Counted from the first letter of the stretch, positions 18,801-26,437 are shown. The stretch: DNA of 64,000 bases from Cohnella silvisoli (GCF_021190915.1 NZ_JAIOAP010000004.1:186001-250000), one strand, 5' to 3'. Numbers and translations: made by a program. The notes: generated by a model from the letters alone, not told the origin.

Positions 18801-19548
18801 TAACGGAACGTACGTTGATCGGACAATAGCGTTGAATTCCTCTGTGGATTCCAGCAAGGTAACGGCGGTGTGGGTCGATGTGAACAACCAAATACATTTT
18901 ATCCCATCCGTTTTTGCAAATAGCGGCGATATCGCGAATGTAACGATTCATTCTCCGCATAACAGCGTATATACCGTGATTCAATCCGACAAAACATTCG
19001 CTGACCTGAAGGGGCATTGGGCGAAAGCGGATATTGAATTGCTGGCGAACAAGCTGGTTGTTAAAGGGATAACCAACACCAAATTTGCGCCGGACAATAA
19101 CATTACGCGCGCAGAGTTTGCGGCTTTGCTGGTACGTTCGCTAGGCCTAGTCGAAAACTCCGCGGCCAATGCGTATACGGATGTAAAGGCGACGGATTGG
19201 TATTCGGGAGCTGTAGGAGCAGCGCAGAAAGCCGGCTTGATCAGCGGGACTGCAAACGGAGCATTCATGCCGAACGCGAACATTACCCGCGAGCAGATGG
19301 TTTCGATGATTGCAAGGGCGCTGAAGCTCGGCGGGAAAGAGCCGACGGTAGATATGAACGTGCTGGATAAATTCACAGACCATTCTGACATTGCGGACTG
19401 GGCTAAAGAAGCAGCGGCACAATCCCTGGTCGCCCATATTATCCAAGGCACGACCGAAACTACATTTTCCGCTAAAGAGCGCGCGACGCGTGCTCAAAGC
19501 GTCGCAATGTTGAGAAGAATGCTGCAATATTTGCAATTTATTAACTGA
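12814..19548 (+). CDS. giant SLH-anchored surface protein with Kelch and 16 Fn3 repeats
   Basis: The 2244-aa secreted protein starts at TTG 12814 after ATAAGGAGGGG. A signal peptide ends near residues 35-38 (SVATAA). Residues about 40-335 form Kelch repeats (IYAIGDSW..., LYAIGGGG, NTWS recurring), probably a beta-propeller. Residues about 339-1700 are 16 fibronectin type III-like repeats of 85 aa. Residues about 1704-1812 form a cadherin-like beta-sandwich (ADLSGLTLSSGALSPTF). A Pro/Ser/Gln linker follows, then a region of about 220 aa without clear family, and three SLH domains from residue 2062 to the end (FADLKGHWAKADIELL, AYTDVKATDWY, FTDHSDIADWA). SLH domains bind pyruvylated secondary cell-wall polymer, so the Fn3 stalk would hold the Kelch head away from the wall. 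Likely roles are adhesion or glycan binding; the partner is unknown. It is monocistronic and preceded by the tandem OmpR-type box. Confidence 0.92.
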   Translation: MFFTYIIKWAGSWSRGLIVGCSLCIAYLGFFASVATAAPATGWMQNGSLPDSLFSASTVAGSNGYIYAIGDSWDGSNQQKLYIYNPATDTWSMGASIPNTDKLTGNALVYSGSTLYAIGGGGQFSGNTFSSAVYTYDAAANTWSTSSVSLPQPLKYVSASVQSDGTIYAFGFYNNGTTNGGALYHFKPGVDSSWTQVTGLPAGLSFPGPMAASSSGTIYFMEASATGKFYSYIPGTNTWTPLADSPYRGNSKGVTIGSFVEYNGVLHLLGGYDANSGNGLYSTLIYNMNTNTWSYGPNMVRNLSYLGAVVSNDVLYTVGGSYGGGGPVNFTYSYYDGPTGLSHNSMMSSGWTESWSAVPGAASYNVYVDGVQVNASPIIGTTYDVTGQSPGTTYSVTVTAVNGTAFIGSSALESVASSADSVATLPSAPTNLSHSSITTTGWTESWDAVTGATSYNVYVDGVKVNGASPIIGLTYNVTGQASGTTFSVTVKAVNASGEGAASSADSVTTKPGAPTGLSSSVHSTTGWTQAWTAVTGASGYNVYVDGVKVNGASPINGTTYDVTGQTPGTTYSVTVTAVNASGEGPASSANSVTSIPSSPTGLSHGSITSTGWTQTWTAVTGASGYNVYVDGVKVNGASPIIGLTYNVTGQASGTTFSVTVKAVNASGEGAASSADSVTTKPGAPTGLSSSAHSTTGWTQAWTAVTGASGYNVYIDGVKVNGASPINGTTYDVTGQTPGTTYSVTVTAVNASGEGPASSADSVETIPSVPTGLSHGSITSTGWTQTWTAVTGASGYNVYVDGVKVNGASPITVLTYDVTGQASGTDFSVTVTAVNGSGEGAASSADSVTTKPGAPTGLSSSAHSTTGWTQAWTAVTGASGYNVYIDGVKVNGASPINGTTYDVTGQTPGTTYSVTVTAVNASGEGPASSPYSVETIPSTPTGLSHSTITSTGWTQTWTAVTGASGYNVYVDGVKVNGASPISGTSYNVTGQTSGTTFSVTVTAVNGSGEGAASSTDSVTTIPSAPTGLSSSAHSTTGWTQTWTAVTGASGYNVYIDGVKVNGASPINGTTYDVTGQTPGTTYSVTVTAVNASGEGPASSDDSVGTIPSVPTGLSHGSITSTGWTQTWTAVTGASGYNVYVDGVKVNGASPIIGLTYNVTGQASGTDFSVTVTAVNGSGEGAASSVDSVTTKPGASTGLSHSSITSTGWTQTWTAVTGASGYNVYVDGVKVNGVSPINGTTYDVTGQTPGTTYSVTVTAVNASGEGPASSDDSVGTIPSVPTGLSHGSITSTGWTQTWTAVTGASGYNVYVDGVKVNGASPITVLSYDVTGQASGTDFSVTVTAVNGSGEGAVSSADSVTTKPGAPTGLSHSSITSTGWTQTWTAVTGASGYNVYVDGVKVNGASPINGTTYDVTGQTPGTTYSVTVTAVNASGEGPASSPYSVETIPSTPTGLSHSTITSTGWTQTWTAVTGASGYNVYVDGVKVNGASPIIGLTYNVTGQASGTDFSVTVTAVNGSGEGAASSADSVTTKPGAPTGLSSSAHSTTGWTQTWTAVTGANGYNVYVDGVKVNGASPINGTTYDVTGQTPGTTYTVTVTAVNASGEGPASSDDSVGTIPSVPTGLSHGSITSTGWTQTWTAVTGASGYNVYVDGVKVNGTSPISGTTYSVTGQNSSTTYFVTVKAVNASGEGAASSADSVTTALFVSSNADLSGLTLSSGALSPTFASSTVSYTSNVANPISSITVTANVYDTASSVTASVYNSGNILVFGPINLTVGQASDPLPLAEGGNRIAVTVTAQDGSQQIYYVNVTRETATTPSQPGPSQPGGPSQPNVPSPPIVPSPPTVPAEIIKLSGVVMDAVVKKETTSGGQPVTRVTLDANELGKALSSATTPSVTLEIKNSDPVVKVDFPAAALLDAASKQPDTIVQIKVDGATYSLPVNVLKNVPKDAVITVTITKVSGKTSSDVDAAVDQQGSKHLLENPIDYSMSSDGEEVTDFNGTYVDRTIALNSSVDSSKVTAVWVDVNNQIHFIPSVFANSGDIANVTIHSPHNSVYTVIQSDKTFADLKGHWAKADIELLANKLVVKGITNTKFAPDNNITRAEFAALLVRSLGLVENSAANAYTDVKATDWYSGAVGAAQKAGLISGTANGAFMPNANITREQMVSMIARALKLGGKEPTVDMNVLDKFTDHSDIADWAKEAAAQSLVAHIIQGTTETTFSAKERATRAQSVAMLRRMLQYLQFIN
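13828..17915 (+). repeat. tandem array of 16 Fn3-coding repeats (255 bp, 510-bp higher order)
   Basis: After a longer first unit, 15 units of 255 bp follow without indels. Each starts near TGLS, has GW(T)(Q/E)xW, YNVYVDGVKVNG and VTAVN.SGEG. Alternate units form two types: one with INGTTYDVTGQTPGTTYSV and GPASS, the other with IIGLTYNVTGQASGT or ITVLTYDV and GAASS. The true period is therefore often 510 bp. Neighbouring units are nearly identical at DNA level, as expected from recent duplication or gene conversion. Assembly collapse or copy-number change is likely here. Confidence 0.95.
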
Positions 19549-19568
19549 CCTATCTTACGGATTTGTGA

Positions 19569-19608
19569 GAGGCCCATGCAATTGCGCATGGGCCTCCTCC
19601 ATTTTTAC
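19569..19608 (+). terminator. terminator after the giant surface-protein gene
   Basis: GAGGCCCATGC (19569-19579) pairs perfectly with GCATGGGCCTC (19586-19596), followed by CTCCATTTTTA. Confidence 0.8.
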
Positions 19609-19627
19609 GGACAATTTTTTTAACCAA

Positions 19628-19659
19628 TTAACTGCTATTTAACCGGGAGGAATTATCAT
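19628..19659 (+). promoter_or_regulatory. tandem OmpR-type box and promoter, copy 3
   Basis: TTAACT (19628-19633) and TTAACC (19639-19644) repeat with an 11-bp period after a T-tract. TATCAT (19654-19659) is the -10 and starts 15 bases after the second repeat, as in copies 1 and 2. Confidence 0.55.
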
Positions 19660-19717
19660 TAGGAATAGGGGATATACGCTGCCGCAGTTTGAAAGTAAAC
19701 GCTAGGTGGGGGATAAG

Positions 19718-20626
19718 ATGGCGGTAATATTTATTGAGAAAGCCCGCGTGGGAATGAGGATCTGCAGGCCTGTTTACTCCAGTACCGGAGCAAAGCTGCT
19801 CACTATGGGGACGGTGCTCACGAAAGAAAATCTCCATATGCTGAAGAAGCATAACGTCAACCGGATTGAGGTGGACGATAGCGTAAGTCCTGTATCGGAT
19901 CATAGAAATTATTATGCGAAAGGGATAAACGACGCTGCTCGGGCAAGAAACGAAAGGGCATTGCTTCACTCTACTATGAAGAAAATACCTTTATTCGCTA
20001 GCCTTAACAATGAGCATCTGGAACTGTTAACGGCGAATTTTCGCATAGAAAAGGTGCAGGCGAGCACCATTTTATTTCGTGAGAAAGAGCCTGGGGATTC
20101 TTTTTTTGTTATCGTAAGGGGCTCGACCAAAATATATACCCAAAGCAATGAGGGGAAAGAAAAGATCCTATCCGTTTTCCGATCGGGAGATAGCTTCGGC
20201 GAGCTTTCGCTTCTTGACGGAAAGCCGCGTTCCGCATCGGCGCAGACGCTTGAGGAAACGGAGCATATCGTCATTTCGCGAGACAGCTTTATGAAGGTGC
20301 TCCAATCCCATTTCGATATCGCAAAGATAATTATGAAGGAAATGATCCGGCGCATATCCGATACTAAGCAGCATGTTGAAGATCTAGCCTTTCTGGATGC
20401 TCATTCGCGTGTGGTTAAAAGCTTAGTCAAGCTAACGAACCGTTTCGGCAAAAGAACCGATTATTCGGTGGAAGTAGAGTTGCCGCTCGATTATAATGAG
20501 CTTGCTCAGATGTCTGGAGTGAAGGTGAGAGAGCTTCATGACGTTCTTTACGATATGGAAGAAAAACAACTGCTAAAAATGAACGCCAATTATTTCTCGG
20601 TCAATCTACTGCAATTGCGGCTTTAG
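19718..20626 (+). CDS. Crp/Fnr-like protein with an extra N-terminal domain
   Basis: The 302-aa protein has three parts. Residues 1-55 repeat the small-domain pattern of the 54-aa protein (ARVGMRICRPVYSSTGAKLL, GTVLTKENLHMLKKHNV). Residues about 85-205 form a cyclic-nucleotide-binding fold with FREKEPGDSFFVIVRGS and GDSFGELSLLDGKPRSASA, where GEL...RSA is the classical phosphate-cassette pattern. The C-terminus is a Crp-type helix-turn-helix, somewhat divergent (LDYNELAQMSGVKVRELHDV). I chose ATG 19718 because AGGTGGGGG lies just upstream. The cassette's Arg-Ser-Ala suggests a nucleotide could bind, but the ligand is unknown. It faces the OmpR regulator gene tail to tail and carries the same promoter box as the surface protein. 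Confidence 0.8.
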   Translation: MAVIFIEKARVGMRICRPVYSSTGAKLLTMGTVLTKENLHMLKKHNVNRIEVDDSVSPVSDHRNYYAKGINDAARARNERALLHSTMKKIPLFASLNNEHLELLTANFRIEKVQASTILFREKEPGDSFFVIVRGSTKIYTQSNEGKEKILSVFRSGDSFGELSLLDGKPRSASAQTLEETEHIVISRDSFMKVLQSHFDIAKIIMKEMIRRISDTKQHVEDLAFLDAHSRVVKSLVKLTNRFGKRTDYSVEVELPLDYNELAQMSGVKVRELHDVLYDMEEKQLLKMNANYFSVNLLQLRL

Positions 20627-20644
20627 CTTGTTGATCGTCACTGT

Positions 20645-21361
20645 CTACTCCGACTCTACAACGCCATAAGGATTAAACTTATAACCCAGACGATCGACCG
20701 TAATGATATACCGAGGAAGAGCCGGATTCGGCTCTATCTTCTTACGCAAATTAAAAATATGAACTTTAATCGTATCCTTGGAGTAGTTGACATCATTATT
20801 CCATACTTGACGATAGAGCTGCTCCGGATGGAAAACTTGATTGGGCTGCTTGGCGAGCGCTATCAACAGTTGAATGTCCTTGGCTAGCAGCTGCACGGGC
20901 TGGTTATTGACCGTTACCGTCATTCGATCGAGATCGATTTGAAGCCCTGGGAATTCCAACCTTTGCTTCTTGGTATCGAGTTCTTGATCGAGAAGGGCGC
21001 TCCACCGAAGGTTGGATTTCACCCGAAGGACGAGCTCTACCGGATCGAACGGCTTAGTTATGTAATCGTCGCCGCCGGATTGGAGGGATTTCACTTTGTC
21101 CTCTTGCTGCTTGGTGCCCGTAACAAAGAGTATCGGTCTATGGTACTGCTTTCTTATATTGTGGCACAGCGTAATCCCGTCCATATCGGGCATCTGAATA
21201 TCGAGCAGCATGAGATCCGGCTCTTCCACGTCGAGCAAAGCGAGAGCTTGAGCGGCGCTAAGCGCGTTCCGTACGGCAAAGCCTTCATGAGCGAGAAAGG
21301 CGGTAACCATCTGTTGGATATCCGGATCGTCATCGACGATGAATATCAATTTTCCTTCCAT
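20645..21361 (-). CDS. OmpR/PhoB-family response regulator
   Basis: The 238-aa protein has a receiver domain with acidic pocket VDDD (residues 9-12), phospho-acceptor Asp54 (LMLLDIQMPDMDG), Thr near 82 and Lys near 104 (YITKPFDP). A winged-helix DNA-binding domain follows, ending in the conserved ITVDRLGYKFNP. I chose ATG 21361 because GAGGGGACTCGT lies upstream; the longer frame from 21394 lacks support. It is divergent from the kinase at 21488, with 126 bases between them, and is the obvious partner of that kinase. OmpR-family regulators bind 11-bp-period direct repeats, so it is a candidate for binding the boxes near 12272, 12716 and 19628. Confidence 0.93.
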   Translation of the reverse strand: MEGKLIFIVDDDPDIQQMVTAFLAHEGFAVRNALSAAQALALLDVEEPDLMLLDIQMPDMDGITLCHNIRKQYHRPILFVTGTKQQEDKVKSLQSGGDDYITKPFDPVELVLRVKSNLRWSALLDQELDTKKQRLEFPGLQIDLDRMTVTVNNQPVQLLAKDIQLLIALAKQPNQVFHPEQLYRQVWNNDVNYSKDTIKVHIFNLRKKIEPNPALPRYIITVDRLGYKFNPYGVVESE

Positions 21362-21487
21362 ACGAGTCCCCTCGATCCATACAAGAATAAACATTTCCCT
21401 TCCTATTTTATCATTAATTGTCGAAAAAAATAAGGAATAAAAAGCTATGAACTAGTAGGAGTAGTTGCTAGAACGGGGAGAAATAAG

Positions 21488-23536
21488 ATGAGGAAGACGA
21501 TCGCAGAGCAAAATCTGTTGTTTATTTTATCCATACTGGCTCTTCTCGCGGGGGTCGCATTGGTATGGATATATTTTGTTCCCGAGAAGACGGTATCCGC
21601 TCCCGGTAACCGCATGGCTTTGACTGACGAAGAGAAAAATTACAAGATCAACGCACAGATGGACATTCTCCCGGATGAGGAAGGGCAGTGGACCTTTCAA
21701 GAAGCCGCATCCCCGTCCTTTAGTAAAAGCTATCAGTCAGCATTAGGCAAATCTGCTTTCGGCCTATCCGCTAGAACCTATTGGATAAGGGTGACGGTAG
21801 AGAACCAGTCTTCTCGCGAGGAATGGGTAATGCGCCTCTTTAACCCGGTCGTGGATGAGTTTGATATTTATATAGGCAGCAAAGATGGTTCAGGGAACGA
21901 CTTAGCCTTCGTTGGGGATCGTATCGAGGATCATTATTGGTCCCAAAAGCTTCATCTACCCTCGAATCAACCGGTAACCCTTTATATGAGAGCGTCAACG
22001 GACGGTTCCATGATTCTGCCGATAGAATTAATGGACGACAATACGTTCCGGAATCAGATTCGGGATGAATATATACTGTTTGGCTTGTACTACGGTTTTG
22101 TTCTGCTGATGGCCGCATACATGTTCGCCACGTATGTTAACATGCGCATGATCGCCTACCTATACTACTCGATTTATATCTTATGCTTCGCCCTGTCTCA
22201 ACTCGTCTGGAATGGTCTGTTACAGGAGATGCTTGGCAAAAGCCATTGGATTCTTAAGGTACTTCTTGATCTGTTCGATACCTACGAAGGCGTGTTTTTG
22301 TTTTTCTTTATCCTGTGCCTATGGTTCGTGCTGCTGTTCCTATCGAAAATGCTGCAATTGGAAATCTATGCTCCTCGCATGCACATCATACTCAAGGTTC
22401 TCAACGTGATTTTCCCTCTGATCCTCATTGGTTTGCTATTTCATTGGCCAGGATTCTCTTCAATCGCGATTTATTACGAATTCATAGTCGTAATGACGCT
22501 GTCCATAGCCATATTCAGGAGCGTATTCAAGGGGAATCGGGCGGCCAGATATATCCTTCTTGCTTTGATTCCGTTAATGGGATTGGCGAGCCCTTCCATT
22601 TTATATACGTTTAGCTTAATGAATTTCAGCACGCTGACTCATTACGGTTATCAATTCGGTTCCATTGCCGAATTTATTATACTGGCATCTGCGTTGTCTT
22701 ACCAATCCAGGCAAAATCAGATTGGCAAAGAAAAGGCGCAGGAGCAAATGATCGCTAACCAAGAGAAGCTGGTCCGGACGTTGGAGCATTGGAACGAAGA
22801 GCTCGAAGTCACCGTCAAGGAACGCACGGAGAAGCTTGTTCAATCTCAGAAGGAGCGTAACGAGCTGCTGCAGAACATCTCCCATGACATCCGCTCCCCG
22901 CTAACCGTCGTGCAAGGAGGCATTCGGGCGATGGTGCTCGGAATTGAAGTCGAACCGGGCGAGAAGAACAAATACTTGGAGAAAATTTATGAGAGGGTTC
23001 TCTTCATTACCCGGTTCATCGATGATCTGTTCCAACTCAGCAGATACGATCAAAAACTGGACGATGCAGCTTTCGAAGCCGTTCAGGGCCGGGAATGGAT
23101 AGCCCACGAATTCATGATCCTTGCCGAGGATATCCGGATGACCGGCAGGACATACGAGGTGATCTTACCCGCTGAAAGCCAGGGGATCATGGTCATTGAC
23201 CAGCATGGCATCCGGAGGGTGCTCTCTAATCTTGTTCATAATGCTTGTAAATTCTCGCCCCCGGGAAGTACGGTCGAGCTTGAAGCGGCGATGGGCTCGG
23301 ATGAGATAACGATTAGCGTAAGGGATAACGGAGAAGGAATCCCCGCGGAGCACATGGATCATGTGTTTAATAGGTCTAATAGAGGCGGGCAGACGGATAA
23401 TTCCACCGGGAGCGGGTTAGGGCTTGCTATCGCGAAGGAAATTGTTGAGAGGCATGGCGGGAAAATCGGCGTGGAGAGCGCGACAGGTAAGGGAAGCCTA
23501 TTTTACTTCACGTTGCCTCTCGAGCAATCGGAATGA
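21488..23536 (+). CDS. 7TMR-DISM sensor histidine kinase
   Basis: The 682-aa kinase has an N-terminal membrane anchor and an extracytoplasmic 7TMR-DISM beta-sandwich (about residues 50-190, with YWIRVTVENQS). Seven membrane helices lie at about residues 195-405, and a coiled coil follows. The HisKA box is NISHDIRSPLTVVQGG, with phospho-acceptor His466. The HATPase domain shows NLVHNACKFSPPGS (N box), DNGEGIP and SGLGLAIAKEIVERHGG. 7TMR-DISM domains are thought to sense carbohydrates or other small molecules outside the cell. The start ATG 21488 follows GGGGAGAAATAAG. It pairs with the divergent response regulator and is close to the surface-protein locus. Confidence 0.92.
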   Translation: MRKTIAEQNLLFILSILALLAGVALVWIYFVPEKTVSAPGNRMALTDEEKNYKINAQMDILPDEEGQWTFQEAASPSFSKSYQSALGKSAFGLSARTYWIRVTVENQSSREEWVMRLFNPVVDEFDIYIGSKDGSGNDLAFVGDRIEDHYWSQKLHLPSNQPVTLYMRASTDGSMILPIELMDDNTFRNQIRDEYILFGLYYGFVLLMAAYMFATYVNMRMIAYLYYSIYILCFALSQLVWNGLLQEMLGKSHWILKVLLDLFDTYEGVFLFFFILCLWFVLLFLSKMLQLEIYAPRMHIILKVLNVIFPLILIGLLFHWPGFSSIAIYYEFIVVMTLSIAIFRSVFKGNRAARYILLALIPLMGLASPSILYTFSLMNFSTLTHYGYQFGSIAEFIILASALSYQSRQNQIGKEKAQEQMIANQEKLVRTLEHWNEELEVTVKERTEKLVQSQKERNELLQNISHDIRSPLTVVQGGIRAMVLGIEVEPGEKNKYLEKIYERVLFITRFIDDLFQLSRYDQKLDDAAFEAVQGREWIAHEFMILAEDIRMTGRTYEVILPAESQGIMVIDQHGIRRVLSNLVHNACKFSPPGSTVELEAAMGSDEITISVRDNGEGIPAEHMDHVFNRSNRGGQTDNSTGSGLGLAIAKEIVERHGGKIGVESATGKGSLFYFTLPLEQSE

Positions 23537-23649
23537 GGTGCCTGCCTGCACGGATATGACGTCCTTGGACGATTAAAGGTGTATAATGAAGCGAAAAGCT
23601 CGTTAAGCGAACAATCCAGAAATAAATCTTACTTGGGAGATTGTGCCTC

Positions 23650-25941
23650 ATGCCGGATTTGATTGCCCTTTCAGTGAGAACCCTCGTTGAGCACGTGTTC
23701 CGCAGCGGGAGCTTGGATTCCGGGTTTCGAACCGTAAGCACGCTTGCGGAGGGTACGAGGATTCATCAGAAAATACAACGCCAATATAGCGAGCAAGATC
23801 AGAAAGAAGTGTATTTAAGCGCGGAGATCCCTCATGGGGATCTCCTTTTCGTCATCGACGGGAGATGCGACGGCCTGCTGATTGCGGAAGACGGCGGGGT
23901 TATCATCGACGAGATCAAATCGACTTCGCTGGAGCTGGACTCCGTGACCGAGGAAATGTACCCCGTGCATTGGGCGCAGTCCAAAATGTATGCTTACATG
24001 TATGCCAAGGAGAGTGGGGTATCCCAATTGCGTGTCCGCTTGACCTACGTTCAGGTGGATACGGAAGAGCAAGTCAGGTTTGAGCAAGGAGTTCGTATGG
24101 ACGAGCTTGAATCGTACGTGGCGGACATCGTCCAACGTTATGCTCCGTATGCTCGGTTGCTAAGCCGAAATAGACGGTTAAGGGACGAGAGCATCGAAGC
24201 GTTGGCATTTCCCTTCCCCGCGTACCGCGAAGGGCAAAGAAAGCTGGCTGGGGCGGTCTATAAATCCATCGATGAAGGTCGGAAACTGTTCGCTAAAGCG
24301 CCTACGGGCATCGGGAAAACGGTGTCAACGCTATTCCCCTCGATCAAAGCGATAGGCCAAGGGAAGGTGCAGCATCTCTTCTACCTGACGGCCAGAACGA
24401 TTACGAGAACCGCAGCCGAGGACGCATTGGCGCTAATGAAGTCGCAGGGTTTGCGATTAAGCTCGGTGACGATTACGGCAAAGGACAAAATCTGTTTCCA
24501 AGAGGAAGTGGATTGCCGCAAAGAGAAGTGCTCGTTCGCGGACGGCTACTATGATCGGATTAATGAGGCCATTCTGGATCTACTCACCCATGAAAGCTTG
24601 ATTACTCGGACGGTGATCGAAGCTTATGCCCGTAAGCACTCGGTGTGCCCGTTCGAATTTTCCCTCGATGTCGCTTATGCGTCTGATGCGGTTATTTGCG
24701 ATTACAATTATGTATTCGATCCGCGCGTATCCTTAAAGCGGCTGTCCGGCGAGCATAAGAACAAGACCGTTCTTCTCGTGGACGAAGCGCATAACTTGAT
24801 CGACCGTTCTAGGGAAATGTTCTCGGCGGCGTTGGAAAAGAAGGATTTCCTGGAGCTGGAGCGGGAATTTAAAGGCGTTCCGACAGGTGCTACGGGGGGT
24901 GTACATGCAGCGGCCAAAGCGATCAACAAGTATTTCATTCAGCTTAGGAAACAAGCCGAAGGCCAAGTTGTCATCATGAAGGAACTACCGTCCGAACTGT
25001 TGGAGTTGGCGGATGTTTTCGTCGTCCAGGCGGAGCGGGAGCTTGCCGGAAGGGGGCCGGGCGCAGGGAATGCTCGGCTGCTGGAAACCTATTTCTCAGC
25101 GTTGAGCTTCCTCAGAATCGGGAAGTTGTATGACGAAAGCTATGTCACTTATGCAGAAGTCAATCGCAACGAAGTCCGGCTGAAGCTATTCTGCCTTAAT
25201 CCTTCGCATTTGCTTCGACAGATGGGCAAAGGCTATCGTTCGCACGTATTCTTCTCGGCGACGTTATCCCCGCTTAGCTATTTCATGGACATGCTTGGAG
25301 CGGAAGAGGAGGATTATTCGGTTACGCTGGCTACTCCCTTTGCCAAAGAACAATGGGAAGTGTCGGTAGTGCCGATCTCTACGAGATATGCAGATCGCGA
25401 ACGGACGAAAGAACCTCTAGTCAGCGCGCTTCGTAAACTGTCGGAAGAGCGTCCGGGCAACTATCTGTATTTTTTCCCGTCGTATGAATATATGAATGGC
25501 GTATATGAAGCTTTCATGGCGGGTTGCGAAAGCTCAATTCGTACAATGCTGCAAACGTCGGATATGGCGGAAAACGAACGAGAGAGCTTTCTCGCAGCCT
25601 TCGACGTGAATAATGGCCCGGCATTAATCGGGTTTGCGGTAATGGGGGGAATCTTCTCAGAAGGCATTGATTTGGTGGGAGACCGTCTTCAGGGGGTCGT
25701 GGTTGTCGGGGTCGGCATGCCTCAGATCGGTTTGGAGCGGAATTTAATTAAAAGTTATTTCGACGGGGAAGAACGCAATGGGTTCGATTACGCCTACGTG
25801 TACCCCGGGATCAATAAGGTGCTGCAGGCAGGCGGAAGATTGATCCGATCGGAGCAAGACAAAGGCGTGCTCGTGCTGGTGGACGACCGGTATCTGCAGC
25901 CGCAATATCGACGGTTATTGCCGGAGGAGTGGGGGGTATAA
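23650..25941 (+). CDS. DinG/XPD-like DNA helicase with N-terminal PD-(D/E)XK nuclease domain
   Basis: The 763-aa protein joins a RecB/Cas4-like nuclease fold (residues about 1-175; the D-x(n)-EIK core is seen in GRCDGLL and IIDEIKST) to an XPD/DinG superfamily 2 helicase. Helicase features are Walker A APTGIGKTVST, four cysteines placed as in the XPD iron-sulphur domain (KICF, DCRK, EKCS, SVCPFEF), box II VDEAHN, then SATLSP, and motif VI QAGGRLIRSEQD. ATG 23650 lies ten bases after GGGAGA. It stands alone; TATAAT at 23582 may be its -10. Known DinG-type enzymes unwind damaged or R-loop DNA; this fused form probably acts in DNA repair, but no substrate is known to me. Confidence 0.88.
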   Translation: MPDLIALSVRTLVEHVFRSGSLDSGFRTVSTLAEGTRIHQKIQRQYSEQDQKEVYLSAEIPHGDLLFVIDGRCDGLLIAEDGGVIIDEIKSTSLELDSVTEEMYPVHWAQSKMYAYMYAKESGVSQLRVRLTYVQVDTEEQVRFEQGVRMDELESYVADIVQRYAPYARLLSRNRRLRDESIEALAFPFPAYREGQRKLAGAVYKSIDEGRKLFAKAPTGIGKTVSTLFPSIKAIGQGKVQHLFYLTARTITRTAAEDALALMKSQGLRLSSVTITAKDKICFQEEVDCRKEKCSFADGYYDRINEAILDLLTHESLITRTVIEAYARKHSVCPFEFSLDVAYASDAVICDYNYVFDPRVSLKRLSGEHKNKTVLLVDEAHNLIDRSREMFSAALEKKDFLELEREFKGVPTGATGGVHAAAKAINKYFIQLRKQAEGQVVIMKELPSELLELADVFVVQAERELAGRGPGAGNARLLETYFSALSFLRIGKLYDESYVTYAEVNRNEVRLKLFCLNPSHLLRQMGKGYRSHVFFSATLSPLSYFMDMLGAEEEDYSVTLATPFAKEQWEVSVVPISTRYADRERTKEPLVSALRKLSEERPGNYLYFFPSYEYMNGVYEAFMAGCESSIRTMLQTSDMAENERESFLAAFDVNNGPALIGFAVMGGIFSEGIDLVGDRLQGVVVVGVGMPQIGLERNLIKSYFDGEERNGFDYAYVYPGINKVLQAGGRLIRSEQDKGVLVLVDDRYLQPQYRRLLPEEWGV

Positions 25942-25987
25942 TGGCAACCATCCATCCATCGATCGAGCCATCCTGCTATCATTGGTA

Positions 25988-26028
25988 AAAGCCTTCAAAG
26001 CCACGAGAACCGCGGTTTTGAAGGCTTT
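25988..26028. terminator. bidirectional terminator between convergent genes
   Basis: AAAGCCTTCAAA (25988-25999) pairs perfectly with TTTGAAGGCTTT (26017-26028). T-runs follow on both strands, so it can serve both the helicase gene and the lipoprotein gene opposite. Confidence 0.8.
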
Positions 26029-26042
26029 TTATTGCAATTCGT

Positions 26043-26243
26043 TTATTCAGACGCGGAAGCCGGTGCGCTTGCGGACGGGCTTGGGCTTTCCATGCCTGTG
26101 CCGGAATCGGGTACGACAGCATCCGTGCCGTCATTGTTATTATTGTTGCTGCTGCATGCGGTTGCGCCGAATAGCAGTGCGATGCTCATTGTGGCGGTCA
26201 TTAGCAGCGTGATCCATTTCTTATTGTTCATTGCGGATTTCAT
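26043..26243 (-). CDS. small lipoprotein, 66 aa
   Basis: A lipoprotein signal peptide with lipid-attachment Cys30 (LLFGATAC) is followed by a short low-complexity mature part: SSNNNNNDGTDA, then Pro/Ser/Ala repeats (SPSPSASAPASASE). The start at 26243 is preceded on its strand by GAGAGGGGACTTCCGCC. The mature peptide has no fold I can name and is perhaps a tethered spacer. It ends just before the bidirectional terminator at 25988-26028. Confidence 0.7.
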   Translation of the reverse strand: MKSAMNNKKWITLLMTATMSIALLFGATACSSNNNNNDGTDAVVPDSGTGMESPSPSASAPASASE

Positions 26244-26356
26244 GGCGGAAGTCCCCTCTCTGTTCACGTGAAATATTTTTGCGGTGCTGAGAGTTTAATA
26301 CCCTTCCTGGAATGAATGTTAAACATTAGAATTCTGAAAACCGGATAATAAACCCG

Positions 26357-26385
26357 TTGAGCGGAGCCATATATTGTGATATATT
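26357..26385 (+). promoter_or_regulatory. sigma-A-type promoter of def
   Basis: TTGAGC (26357-26362) and TATATT (26380-26385) have a 17-base spacer and lie about 50 bases before the deformylase start. Confidence 0.6.
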
Positions 26386-26437
26386 AGGCGCAAAAATGCG
26401 GAATAATGGTCAATGCAGATGAAAGGGGCATATCACG

